A DNA stretch of 64,000 bases from Psettodes erumei (taxonomy: Eukaryota; Chordata; Actinopteri; Pleuronectiformes; Psettodidae): NCBI GenBank assembly GCA_016785225.1, contig JAFBJZ010000949.1, forward strand, positions 499,001 through 563,000. The letters run 5' to 3'. The notes beneath the pieces are model-generated. The model had not been told where the DNA came from, made no database searches, and worked only from the letters and a program-made list of their open reading frames with translations. Of this stretch, positions 13,098 to 27,100 are shown in pieces (position 1 is the stretch's first letter; each line of letters begins with the position of its first letter). The position numbers were made by a program, and so were the translations under genes.

Positions 13098-16000
13098 GCA
13101 TGCACATCCCCTCTGTCGGACGCAAAAAGCCAATTTGAGAAAATTAAAAATCTTTTAAAAGGATGTAGTTATCTCACCCTTTTTCCAACGGACATTTTTA
13201 TGTAACTCAATTGATGCATGACTGCTTTCATTAACTCCTGATCCCTAAGTTGGTATAAATACTCTTTTCAATTTAGATAGTGCCGAGCGGTGAATGGTTG
13301 CGTTCGCGTCGGCGTGCATGTAGAGTGCCGACCTCCGTCAGACTTCTTGACGCATCCGTTCGCTCCTTTAGGATGAAGCCGACATCCGCCCACTGCATTC
13401 AAATGTGCCCCCGGCTGTCTGCGGTGACGTGGAGATATGCATCTCTCAATCTGTCACGTTGACTAAAGCCTAAAATTGCGTATGTAAATTCTTCTGTTCA
13501 CACAGACCTGTGCCTCTATCTGATTATTTTTTTTCTCTCTTTCTTTCTTTTACTCGTTCTCGGCCACCTCAGCCAATTTGCATTTCCCTTCCGAAGGTGG
13601 ATGCTGGTTATTTATTTCCGCCGTCGTCCGCTCCTTCGCTCGCTTACCCAGATTTTTATGCAGCTGCGGAGCAACCTTGTGTTTTTGCCCTCACGCCCGT
13701 CCCTCTGAGGCCTCGCCTGCAAGAGTGTGTTTGTGAGAGAGAGAGAGAGAGAGAGCGAGATAGCGACACTCTAATGGGGTTTATCAAAGTCAACCTGAAT
13801 ACTCAGTCTGGGCCTGAGCATCAAAGCCTACTCTCCACTCCCTGCCAACTACTCTGGACATCCATCAAACAGCCAGGCGGGGGGAGAGCCTAAATAGACT
13901 AAATCGGTTGACGGAAATGTTTGCATTGTAAGCACAGATACTCCAGCGAAGGTCTCATCCCCCCGGCGCGCCGGTGCGACTGCAAATGAGCCTGACATTT
14001 TAGGGCGTTAGCTCGGCGGCGGCGCGAGAAGCTCCGCTTCTCCGTTCGAAACTGTGTGGAGAAAAAAAAAAACAACGGAGAAGAAACGAAGAAGCAGTCA
14101 TCCTCGTCGGGAAATCGTGCCAGAATGCCGCTAGGTCGGCTCCAACATACTTTATGACATGCCATCGATTCAAGGGAAGATGAAAGGAAACGCTGTGTGA
14201 TTTGATTTCTCATTCGGGGGCCTTAATTCCCCCTGACACGCACTGAGAAACAGACGGTCCTTTTGATTGCGGTGAATCTGACCAACAGGGTTATTCTCTC
14301 TGGGAGATCAGAGTGCTTTTCCCCATTTTTGTTGGACTTCAAAGGTTACGTACAGAAATAAACGCAGTGTGTACACAATGCATGCATTCATCCTCTTGGG
14401 GGCTGCGGACACGCTTTAAATCCCTCGTGAATCTGCGCGTGTGTGCGTGTAGAGTCATGTTTGCAGGCGTTCCTGGCGGCGATGAATGAAACTCACAGTA
14501 AACCCATGTTAGGGATCAAAATCCATTATGCCAGTTGCGTTTTGCATCCTCCGCGGGTCACGGAAACAGATATTTGCATAAAAGTGATGCATTTCTTGGT
14601 TTTGAATTGCGTAGTGAGAGATCATCTTTTTGGCAGCTTCTTTTTTTTTGCAGCTCTCAAACGGAGCGTTGGAGTCAGGTTTGGGCACCACATGGAAACA
14701 GACGTTTTATGCCGCTGTTTTGTGAGATTGCACTTTAAGGATTCTGTATTGCAAACCGGCAGGATGCTTTTATCGTGAAGAAATCCCAAGAAATGTAGTA
14801 TATACAAAACAGCACTGACAAGTTCATTTTCCTAACTTCTGGCTTCCTTAGCATGTAGCTCGGTCACAATTTAAAGAAATAAAATTGGAGCAATTCATAC
14901 CTAGATGGCTTTTCTCCCCAAATCGATATCGGTCTGGGCCACAGCAAGGCAGGATCAGTCGGGCTGTGTCGACCACAGCGGCAGACCAATATAACCTTCC
15001 CTAGAGCAATGCTGCTAAAAAAGAAAAAAAAAATTGCAGACAGACGAACGTACTCATGCACACACACACACCCCCATCGTCCGCGTGCGCGCATATTTCT
15101 ATCTGCCACACAGATGCAGTGTAAGCAAACTGCGCCGGCCGATGCACCAGCAACACACGTGTGCGCGCGCACGCGCCCGATTATTGATTGCTCCTCTCTG
15201 TTCTGCTGAGACAGATGCTGCTTCTTCCAGGATGGTATGAGACCACTTGGCTGGTGGCCTTTCTCCCCACCCCCCACCCCCCCGTTGCCTCGCTCCCTGT
15301 CTTGCTCGATGGCTATCTTTCATCAGCAGCCACACACGCAAATGCACACATGGCCACTAATCACCCGCCTCTCTCATCCGAGCGCAGACGTCTCGCATTC
15401 CTTCACGTTCGCGCTCTCTTTCACCCATTCCCATCGCTTTTCCCATTTCCTGAAACTGGTTAATAACTCGAATCCCTTCATTTCCCTCCTTTCTTTCTTC
15501 CGCATTCTCCAAGTCCACCGTGTCTCCCTCTCCATGTCGGGCTTTGCGTGCTTTTAGGCGGACATATTCCACCCCGCCTCCGTCATCGCGCGCCATGCTG
15601 GGGATCTTGCTGGCTTCCCGCTCACCCGCGGCGGACGCTGGTCTGTCACACCAGATGATTTACCCAGCTGTCTTCCCGATGCTCCACTCTCCAAACTCCA
15701 TTGCGGTTTCAGCGCTTTAAAAAGTCTGAATCAGTCGATTTATATTTGAATCAACTGGTTAGTCCATAAATGGTAAATGATGTCCAGTCGTCATTGAAGT
15801 CTGAGGTGCCATGCCCATTCAAGCTGGTTGTTTAGCCCCACGGCTACTGATGACTTGTGAAGGGATCCTGCTCAGCACTGGTAGAGGAGAGCTGCGAGTT
15901 TTTACCGCCACACTCATGAGGTTGGATTTAGCAAAACATTGAATTCCATTTGATGTCTCCAGGTCAGGGTGCAGAGGAAAATCTCATCTTTCTTTAAGGA

Positions 16001-19000
16001 GCCCTGGCAGAAGGCCCCGCAGCCCCGGCCTCCGTCAGGGAGGTGATGGTGCAACAGGACGGTGCAACAGGTAGTGATGGGCTATTTTTCCTTCAAGGAA
16101 ATGTATGTAGATTTCATTATTAGTGCACCCCCCTTGCAGTTATATCAGTGTGTGGTAACAGGTTCGATGTACTTAGGCTAGTGCTGATGGATTTTTCAAG
16201 GAGACTGAGCGGTTTGGAAAATAGGTTACTACTTCTTAGCTACCATCGGCGATGGTGCAGACACGGCTCGGCCTCGTCTGCACTCGCGCTGCGCATCGTG
16301 TTTGCAAATACAGCTTGTTGCCACATGTTGGCAGGTTCCCGTCATCTGTGACTTTATTATATTTGCGCTCTAAATGAATTTGCATCTGTGGCTGGCCTGT
16401 TTATGTAAATCTGTGACCCTTAAACATTTTGGGGCGAAGCAGACAATATTTTGCTGTTTTTTTTCCAGAGAAAACCGGCAGCAGTGTAGAAGCCAGTTTG
16501 TGAACGAGTGTCATTTTCAGTGACCATGTTACAATTACATACAATTTACATGATAATCTCTGGCTAAATATATACATATAGCACATGTAACCCATATATA
16601 ATATAAAGTGGGAGATTACTGAGCTACAAAAACTGACAAAAACTTAGTTTTCTTTTTTTAAACCCAAAGCCCAAATCTTTGAATATATATGTCAAATTGC
16701 AGAGAATTGCATCATTTTTTTTCTTTTCTTCTTTTTTTTCTGGGGAAGGACCCCCACGCCCCACTCTGTAAATGCACCCCCGCCCCTGAGAATTGGGGCT
16801 TGCAAGATCCCAGAGCCAGAAGGCACCCCTTGTTTTCTAACAAGTGAACTGTGACCTGTTGAGTAATTTGGTTGTGGGAATCACAGCTTGAACGGCTTAA
16901 CCAGCACTAATCTCCTCATCTGGCGGCGTGCGCTTCGCCGCGCGCACGTGTGCCTCCCTCCGCTTCTTCACTGGCACCCGTCAAAAATAGAGAGTAGAAC
17001 TATTTTCAACTTGGCACCTGTGAAATAATGCATGTGAGGAAAGGATAATGAATGATCATAGCAGGTGTCAGAAGTATTCTGGTTTAAAGCCGAGGGACTC
17101 GGGGGGGAAAAAATTGGACAGATCTTGCTCCGTTTATTTATTCATGGCCGAATCTGGCGGCCATGGCACAAAAGCCATGTCGCGGTACAGCTTCCCTGCT
17201 GCGAAGACCCCTTCGGCTCGGGCTGAGAGCTTGTGCTTGGCTAGCTTCCTGTTGCCTTCTTATTGTGCTGGTAGAAGGCGACTGTCCCACTGCCAAGTAG
17301 GCCTTATCCTGACTTAAAGCAGCAAGTATTATTCGGGAGGGGGGGGGCTCCATCGCATCTGATAAATGAGGTTGAAAATATTAACTCCTTCAAACTCCTA
17401 TCACGGCTAAAAATCAGCCTTTCCTCTTAAACATGTACCAGAGCTGATTTTCTTTACAAATTCTGTGCTTGTTGAGGCCACGAGTCAAGTTTTACTTACG
17501 AGCTCTCTCAGATCTGATTTAAATAAGGTGCGAACCAAGAAATCAACACCACCTACTTCAAATGGTAGCCGCTCACACATTTGAATTTGTAATGACAGTA
17601 AGACGAAAATGAATTACATTTGAATTTATTTCTGAAAAGGAAAAAAGAAAAGCTTACTTTAATGAAATGTATAAAACCTCCTTTTGAAACTCTTAGCTCC
17701 TTAAAGTTTATGGTTATGCATAAGATATATAGCATAAATGTGTCTCATACAGAGTAATGTAAAGCACATTGAGCTGCACTGTTGGTGCCAGTTTATTAAT
17801 TAAGTAAATTATTATAACATTGTTACTATATTTCTGTATGGAAAATGCACTTTGCAGTATTCCAAAATCTGCGTGTGGTTGTTTGCATGTCAGGTGCGTA
17901 CAACACTGCACGTGCATGACGTGGAAAGAGAAAGTGTGACTGTGACATCCAGCTGTTGCAACCTTGTGTGTCGTGGTAACGTTGCTGTCCATCAAGTCGG
18001 GTGCCTTGGCACATATGCCGCATCCCTAACAGGGCGACCCTCAACGTGCTTGGCGCGTTGAGATGATGCTGATGTCGGGGTCACAGCGTGGCGGTCTTTG
18101 TTTCCGGGCTGCCATCGCTCGACCTTCGCAGTGACTGTGGAGCACCGCGATCCCCGGGAACCTTGAACTCCGGGGCACGGAGCTCGGCTGTTAAGCAGAG
18201 AGCGATACGACGCGTGCGCCGGACACTCGGCCCAATGGGTGAGAGCGCAGACAGTGTGTCACACGATGGCACGATGACTGTCTGTTTGACAGTTCCAACG
18301 CCGGAGTGATGAGCAAAGCCAGAGAGATGAAGGAGGAAAGAGAGAGGCTTTCCTAACCCCCATCTCTGTTCTGCACCACGGGATAGAGAGCTGAAGTGGG
18401 GAGGGGTTGACAGGACGTGGAGAGAGAAAGGCTGGCATGTTGACAGCTGCAATCTCTCTCCCTCTCACTCCCCACACACACACACACACACAAATATGTA
18501 CACATACAGTACATAAACAGAATAGGGTTTGATTTTAAGACAACAAAAAAAGAAATAGATGTACGGGTTCTCGCTCCCTTTGCAAGCCTTGTCAGAGTTC
18601 AGGTGTACGCCTCTTCTCATCATACCTTATAAAAAGTAGCCTGGGTCAAGACTACGGTCTTGACAAGTGAACTGCAAAGTCAGGTTTTTGGATGCAGAGT
18701 GTGGCGGCGGCTCCCTGAAGAGCATTGTTGAAATTATTTAGCAAGATAAGTGTGCCGCAGGAGCTGATAGAGGGCGAAGCTATAAAAACTAAAAAGAACA
18801 CAGAGCCCAGAGAGAGTATCAGCCAAGGATTGTTATCTTTTTTTTTTTCTTTATTGCTTTCCAGATTATAATCAACCGAACCTTTACTAGCAAGTGCGGA
18901 TGATAAGGAAGCAGTCTGTATTGTTTGTTGTAGGGCTTTTAAAGGAATCTGAAAATCTGTAAAAATACAGCCTAAAGACTCGGTTTCATATAAGTATTTA

Positions 19001-20418
19001 TTTTCTGTTCATAAACTGCCTTCTCAGTGCAGGCAACAGTAAAAAAAAAAAAATAATCCTGCAATCTTAATACAGGTAGCCTAGATCTGCCCAAAGAGAT
19101 TACTGAATTGATACCCATATCCAACGGTTTCCTTCCTTTTATCCATACAAGAGGCGGATATTTCAGCGGGGTGCTGAGGAGTTCAGCGCGGTGGCTTACA
19201 ATAGAAGACAGACAGATACTGAAAAGGGGTAAATGAAAAAAAGAAACAGGATATGAAGAGGGCCCAAAAGAGGCAGCTCGCCGATTCAGTCATTAGACCT
19301 TTTCCCCCTTTACTCCCAAGCCCCCAGAGTCGTGTGTGTCTCCCAACACGGCGTTTCTACGTTTCACGGACGCACCGAGCACCAGGGACACATATAGATT
19401 AGCCCTCAAGGGCAGCCTCACACTGAGCACTTGGTACCGACTGATTAGAGATTCAGCTCCACTGTTCTGCTCCCGCTTCGGAAGAGGATATCAGCAGAAA
19501 AGGGGGACGATACTGGATGGCACTGGATACTTGGCTCCCTGCAGTCGCAGTCAAGTGCAGAGTAAATATTTCATCAAACAGATGAGTCGTCGCCTTGATT
19601 CCTGCAGGCACGAGACCTTAAACCCCGGCGTTGTAGCAGATGCCTCTTCACCACGCAGTGTGAACCGGCTGCACGACGCCGTCAGTCCGAAGAACCTTTT
19701 CAAAGCCTCGTGAAGTTCCTTTGCTCCGTGCGTCTGGCGGCCGGCCTGACTGACAGAGTTTGGACGTGATTGTCCGACAGTGGAGAAAGTGCAGACTCTG
19801 GCTGCGGTCCAGTCTCATTAAGAGGACGTTTGACCGGCCTTCGCCGGTTGCAGCGATGAGCCCCTCGCTAAAGGTGTGTCTAATACGGGAGCATGTCAGA
19901 GCAGCCGTAAAAGCAATCACTGCACGCGGCGCGACAAAATGGAACATCTGGGCGCTCTGGGCACGCGCGCAGGGCTGGACTGTGCACATGCAGTCGCATA
20001 ATTGGATGCGGCTGCTAATGTATGAGCACTTGTATGAATCACAGGCACGTATATCAGCACATATAGATAAACACACGGCCCTTCATTCTGTCTCTCTCTG
20101 GGATCGGTTTCCTCGACCGTGATTGACCGCCATAACAACCTCATATCTCACCCGGCTCGCAAGCAAAGCTGACAGCGCTGACAGTGATCAGTCATATGCC
20201 GGGACGAGGGGGGAATGAAATCTGTTGTGTGACACCCCAAGCGCCCCCCTCCCCTAGGAAAAGATGGACACAGTGGTGTGGGGCTGGCTTTTTTACGCCA
20301 TAGTTCATCGGTAGCACAATGTGATGATGTTTGTGGCCGTGCGGAGGGACTTAATCAACAGTCGCTGCAGTGACAGTTGATTATAGTTATTTATGAATGT
20401 GAACCTGGTTGTTTGCCT

Positions 20419-20451
<33 letters not shown>

Positions 20452-23400
20452 GGGGGGGGGTGTCGTCGAAAGTCTTTTTCTACGGTGAGGGTGTTGACGT
20501 TTGACATTTCGAAGCAGCTTAGCAGCTGCTTAGCTTAGCTTAGCATCACCAGGAGCAGAAACAGCTGGGGAACAGCTGACCCCCCCCCCACCCACCGCTA
20601 AAAGCTGACAACGCCAGTTGCCATCCACGGCCCCAGGCTCGCCCCTTTCCACTCTTTATGCTGAACTAAAGCGAGGCAGTAGATAATCTTTACTGGACGC
20701 GCATGAGAATAGTATTGATCAGCAATTTAGCTAGAGGCATTTATAGCCGCCACAATGCAGTATCATTCTATGCCGGCGTGCACATTGGCGTGCACCGGCT
20801 CGGGAGCGCTGCCGTGCTGCGATCGAGCCGCTGATTATTGGCGCCCGTCAATAAGTGAGTCGGCAGCCGTTTCCACGACTGTGGAAGTGCAGAAGTGCTC
20901 GAAGTGCTGAGCTCGTAGACCCGGATCGTTATGACGGAGGAACTGACAGATACTCAAAACATTCTGACCTGCTCTGCTTCAGCGTGAGTCCAGACGGGAA
21001 CTGCTTTAGTCAGCCTGTTTTTTTTTTCTGTCTTTCTTACTTTTTCTTTTTTACAGAGAGCAGTACCCGCTGTAGAACGCATCCCTCTCTCCATATTTTT
21101 TTTTTTTTTCCTGAGGAAACACCTGTGGGATTTCACCAACCACAAAGCGGCAGTTAAGAAAGGTTGTAAAAAGTGGGGATTTTCGCAGTGGCCTCTTCAC
21201 TTGATGTCTCCCCGCGTGTCTGTGAGTGAGCTCTCAGTGGACGTTCAGGACACGTGGCATTTACCTCAGTCCTGCGCGAAGCAAAAAAAGTTCCTGGCCA
21301 AACTTTTCCTTTCATCAATCTGTCACCGCCACCCTTAACCCTTTCCAGGGATTAAAATGCAAATAATAAGGAGGTTTAAATTGCTCAAATACCCGAGGGT
21401 GTGAGTTTCTGAGGCGAGCCTCATTTCAGTTCACCGTTCAAGCATTTTCATCTGTTTCATTGTTTCCAAATCGCTGGCAAAATGAAGTCCAACGCCGCGG
21501 TCACCCTCCATTAGCTTCTGCTCTGCTGGGAGTTATTTGGAATAGTAAAACCTGGGCTTGCAAGTGTAAATGCAGTCTTCAGTGCGCAGATAGGAGTTTA
21601 ATTTCTATTACTATGTGACTACTGTACCACCCTGCCTCCCTCTCCTCGCCGCTTCTGCTGATTGCATTTACTTGTTTGGATGTTACTGCCGCAGCTTGAA
21701 TATATGCCATGCGCTGCGAGAAGCACTCAGCCTGGATATTTGCCATCATTACGTTTAACCACGCTGGGCGATTACTTACCTGGCAATTTCCGTGCCACTT
21801 CATACTTAACGTGACATTTTGGGAGGAGCGCCGCAATCTTCGCTGTGCGCAAAGCGAAACTCTCCCTTTCAGCTGAGTAATGCCCCGGCGAAACAGGGGC
21901 TCCGGTGAATACGAGGCCGGATCTGGCAGCTGGCTGCCCGCCGCCCCATCCAGCAGTCTCTCCGAGACTAATTTGCAGACTGGCGTAAATATTTTCCGCC
22001 TTTTACGGCCTTAATGCACAATCAGGATTTGTTGGCTAAATTTAGCCGGTTTGGGGAATAGACTGAGCACAGAGGGTAAAAGGGAGACAGAGAGCAATCC
22101 ACCCGGTTTAGTCTTAGATCATTGAGTACGGTGTATTACTTTCATTACGAGCTTATGAAGAGGAAATGAATCCAACTGAATCCAATCCAAACCGATCAAA
22201 CCTACTTTTACGATTTAGGAAGCAATGATTGTGTGAGAGAAAAAAAGGAAAAAAAAAATATTGGACGTAAAAAGAAGAAATTAATCCAGCTCAGTCTGAA
22301 CACATTTGAGCAAAGAGGATGAAAGAAAAAAAAACACACACACACAAAAAAAATGGCAGTAAGTGTCCCCGCACAGTTACAGGTTGAAGAGACACCAGCC
22401 CCGCGTGGATTATCCTCTGTATTCAGTGGAGAGAGAGAGAGAGAGAGAGAGACCTAACATTGACCACCACACTGAATATTTCCATTGTGATTCAGCCAAT
22501 TTAACACCTGGCACATCCCAGAAGACGGGGGTCAAAACAAAGAAGACGGGAGACCGAAGCTCGCGGGCGCGTGTCAGGGTCCAGCAGCTTCGCTGAGGCA
22601 GAAAAACAACAACAACAAACAAACAAAAAAAAAAAGCAAAGAAGCTGCATCTCCCTGGCAACAACGGAAAACAGCAGCCTGCTCACAAGCGTAAAAGAAG
22701 AGTGGTGGACGAAGTCCCCGTCACAGCTCGGCATCAGAGGGGAAGAAGAAGCTGCGGGGGCGATATGAAAGCAAAAAGAAATTACATACTGTATATATCA
22801 GTCTCAGTTCTGGGTAACATTTGCTGTTTTCTCAAGTGCTCCGTGGCGAAAGTCTCTTTCGGATTACTCCTCAAATGAAACGTGTCGTTCCCGAAAATGC
22901 TCCACTTGCGGGGCCCGGTCAGCTGTACTTTTTTTTGCCGCCGGCTTTGTTTCCGGAGGCAGACATTAGAAAATGTACAGTACGTGAAGTGCTCCATGCG
23001 TTGCAGCGGATTATGTCCTCAAAGGGAACACGCGTGCTTGAAACGTATCCAGCGCAGCTGACAGAGCTGTGCGGGGTTTTATAGCTTGTTCTGCCTCTGG
23101 TCTGAGGGCCAGTTCCCTTCGGAGCCCTCGTTGCCTTTACACAGCTGCACCGCTGGTGTAATATTCTTAATGCAGCCGTAAATCCCATTACGGCTCTTTT
23201 CAACAATTTTGTCAATCACTTTGGTGCCGGAAAAAGTGCAAGAAACCGCAGAAGCTCAGATGCCAAAATCTCTGTCTGCATCTCTCTCTCTCTCTCTCTC
23301 TATTTTTATTAATCTCCCTCTACCCGTCAGTCTCTCCGTCTCCCCCCCGCAGCCGTGTTTTTTTCACCGCAGCACGCCGAGTCTCTTTAAAGGCCGATAT

Positions 23401-24091
23401 TGCGCGCAGCTCCGCCTTTGAGTCGCGTGGGTTTCGGGTCGTATGTCGTAAACCGGGCGCCGTGATTGTCACCTTATTAGCGCGTTTGTCCGGCAGCTCT
23501 CCTCCGACTCCCAACTTTTGTTTGCGTTAAAGTGTGGTCGGATGTTTATCACCCCGGCGGGTCAAACCGTAGCCCGCGGTTGTTAGCTTAGAAAAGTCTG
23601 TTAGCCCGCTGACACCCCACCCCCCCACCCCCCGAGCCCTCTGCAGCAGATGCAGAGCGGCAGTAAAAATTGAAACAGGAGTCCTCCACCCCTCATAATT
23701 CCATGACAGACAAATGAAACACTATCTCAAGAAAGCAATCAGACCCTCAAATTACCTTTCTGGGTGGATGGGGTGGGGTGGGGTAGGGGGGGCATTGTTT
23801 GTAGATCAGCAGAACTGTCCTCGCTCCATCCCTTTATGTCACTGTATCTCTCTCTCTCGCTCTCTCTCGCTCTCCGTCAGACGCGGCGCGCGCAGTAATG
23901 AGTGGCGGAGTGGCGATGTTGTGTTGATTTATCGCATGGTCGCCCAAATGGAGGCAGGATAAAATGTGTCTGTCATTGGGGCGTCGCTTAGAAAGAAACA
24001 CCTGCGACGCCCGGGGACAAACCAAGTGCTCCATCCGGAATGGGCTGCCGCCTGAGCCATCAGTCGCATCTTCAGCGCACGCGCGCGCACG

Positions 24092-24126
<35 letters not shown>

Positions 24127-27100
24127 ATGTACACAGCTGAAAGCCTCTGAAAAAAAAATATCCACAAAGCTCCACAGTCATTCACACAAATTTGTTTGTG
24201 ATTAGAAGTCGCTGCACATGCGGTACAGCGGTGTGCACCAATCAGTCACAACATTAAACCAGTAACTGGTGTGTGCGTGTGTGTGTGTGTGTGTGTGTTG
24301 CAGTATTGTGGTTTGTGGTGCGTGTTTGGAGGAACGAGTGTAATCATGGCGGAGTACTGAGTAATCATGGCGGATCTGCTGCAGAGTAATCAGTAACGCT
24401 GCAACTTTTCCTACGAGTAATATGTAATGAGTAACTGATTACAATGGTCGAGCAACTTGCAGAAACAGTGGCAGTTGTTCGTTGGTGCGGGCAGACGATT
24501 TTACGTACGTGCAACACACGGTTCGATCGACGCTTTTACAACTGAGTCCACAATGAAGTAGTAAAAAGCTTCAGAACGCACTCACCCACCATGACACCAC
24601 TACACCGCATACAGTGCAGCATACAGACACACACATATATGCACAGGACTGGGGACATTGTTCACAAGATGCCGGGGCGGCGTGGCTCCAGTATCAGCTT
24701 TGTGTCCTTGTCATTGTTTCCCAGGGGCATTCTGGGTGGAAGGAAGGGAGGAGAGAAGGAGGAGAGCAGTTAACGGCTTGATCAATGGAAGAGATGGAGG
24801 AACACACACGCGCGCGCACGCAGGCACGCACAGAGAGCCGGGGGCGCACACAGACACAAAGCCATAAACAGATTTCTCAAATCCATCACCATCGAACGAA
24901 GGCGCAAAATAAAGTGAGACTCCATCCCACCGACCAAATTCCGTGCTGTCCTCTGAAAGCAAAAGAAAATCTTAATGGACACTTTTATTCCATGTGGCAT
25001 ATTCACTGGGAGCGCTTCGCCAACTGCGGCACCAACCGAGTCTTTTTTTTTAGCCGAGCGTTAGCCGTACGGGAGCATGGGGCGGTTGAGGAGAGAGAGA
25101 TGGGGAACGTACAAATGAGCAGATTAATTAACAAATGAGAGGTCTCCTCCTTCCACGTCAATACGATCAATGGGCTGGAGGCAAGAGTGACACTTTCGTC
25201 ATTGAAATCAAAACCTAATTAAGAAAGTAAATGAACAAAATACGCAAAGACGTCACCTCACGTCAGTGTATTTTCATAATCTGATACATTGTGCGCTGAT
25301 TACAGCGGTTTAAGGCGGTTCTCGAGGAGGGGAGCTGGGAAATGAACCTGAGGCGTCCTTGATTAAGACACCGTATCCCCATCTGCTTTTTCTATGGCCG
25401 CCTCGCTTATGGAGATCAATAACGTATCACGTGAATCGTTAGTTCATGCGCAAGGGCAGAGATCACGCAGTTCTTGTAATGTAGATGCCTCTGAGATGCG
25501 GTGACGGCCCGTCCTCCGGGGGCGGACAGACCTGACAGACAATCTCTCTCTCTTTCTTTTTTTTTTTTTTGACTGAATATTACTGGATGCTGAACGACTC
25601 CCGCTGGAACGTATCGGGGTTAAGAGCTTTGCTCAAGGGCACCTGAACTTTGGATGATTGAAACAAAGGTGAGGATTACTTAGTACACCCCCCCCACACA
25701 CACACATACACACACACACAATGAGGATTTCCCAGGCACAGACTCGCCTCACTGCGTCACAGACAGCACTTTGAATTCAGGGTGTTTAGTTTTGGTGGCT
25801 TCTTTGATAAATCGAGGCCAAGGGCAGGTTGTCTGTATGAATGTGAAGCAGGCTGAGTAAAGCTTGCCCAGATAAACAAAGGAAAAATCCTTGTCAGTAT
25901 TTTTTTGTTGGCACCATAAGCACAAGGCACAACCCTTTTATTCTCTTTTCCTCTGCAGACCCCGTTTCGAGCGCAGTTCGCTGGTGTGCGGCCGGGCCGC
26001 TCGTTTCGCGGCGCGGCGTCAGAGGGGCACGCATCGCCTCTAATCACTGTTCAGGGCACGGACCCAGCTCACTGGCCATGACACCCAGGGTGTGGTGAAT
26101 CCTATCAGTCCGCGGCAGATCCCGCGGCCCCCTCGCTCCGCGGCCGCTGTTCGTTGCAGCCGGGCTGTCATCCACGGGGTCAACAAAGCACCGTCGAGCT
26201 GCACGGCTAATCTCCGGGCGGCGCTTGATCAAAAAAGGGTTTTCACAATGGCCTTTCCTTTGCTCAGGCAGTGGTTGTTTTTGTTTTTATGGCCCGCCAC
26301 GCCGTGCGTATGTTTGTTTTGGGAGTTGACAGCCGGGTTAAACTGCGTGATCAGAAAAGCCGCGGATACGCACGGGAAACCGTGAAAGTATGACAGACGC
26401 AATCACCTCTGCCAGAATTGTTCTTTTGCTGTGATTGAAAGGGCTGGAAGTAATCAAGGTGAGGAAATCCTCTCCCTTCCCTTCCCTGCCTCGCTGTCTA
26501 CCTCGCCCGCCGTCCATCTCTCGAACTCCGTTCCTCGACCGTGTCTGCTGTGATTAATGGCAGCCATTCATTAGCTTGATCAACCACTTTAGCAGAGATT
26601 ATTAATCAGATGCTTATTTAAATGTCACCGCTGAGAAGCTGCTGGGGGGGGGACGAGGCCACCGGGAAATTGAGTTTTGGCGCGTGGGCTGCTCTTGTGC
26701 GTCTGTGCCTGTGGCTCCTGGATTGTTGCCACACGCTAACACCCATTCACATGCCGCCTCGCATATACTGGGCTCAGTACTGGAGGGGTCCGAGCGACGG
26801 ATGCTCAATTCCAAATTCGATGAATTGCGCCTCATTAATAAAACATCACATTGTCCCCGTACCACGGAGAGCAACACTATACTTCTGGGATTTCATAGTT
26901 ATTAGAAATTTCCATCTCACGACAGTTCTGCAGTGCCCTGTCACATCTGTGTGTGCATGCGCGCCTTCTCAACACAAGACATTTGGGGTAAATGGAGCTT
27001 ATCACGACCCACTTGTCATTTGTTTCAGATTTTTTGTTTTTTCGTCACTCGAACAAACTCTTAATGATCATTTTGGTGTCTGTCTGCCAAACCGAATTAC

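Noticed and set aside
18645..18664. 8-bp inverted repeat GTCAAGAC-TACG-GTCTTGAC
   Set aside because: Real but short enough to be expected by chance several times in a window of this size.
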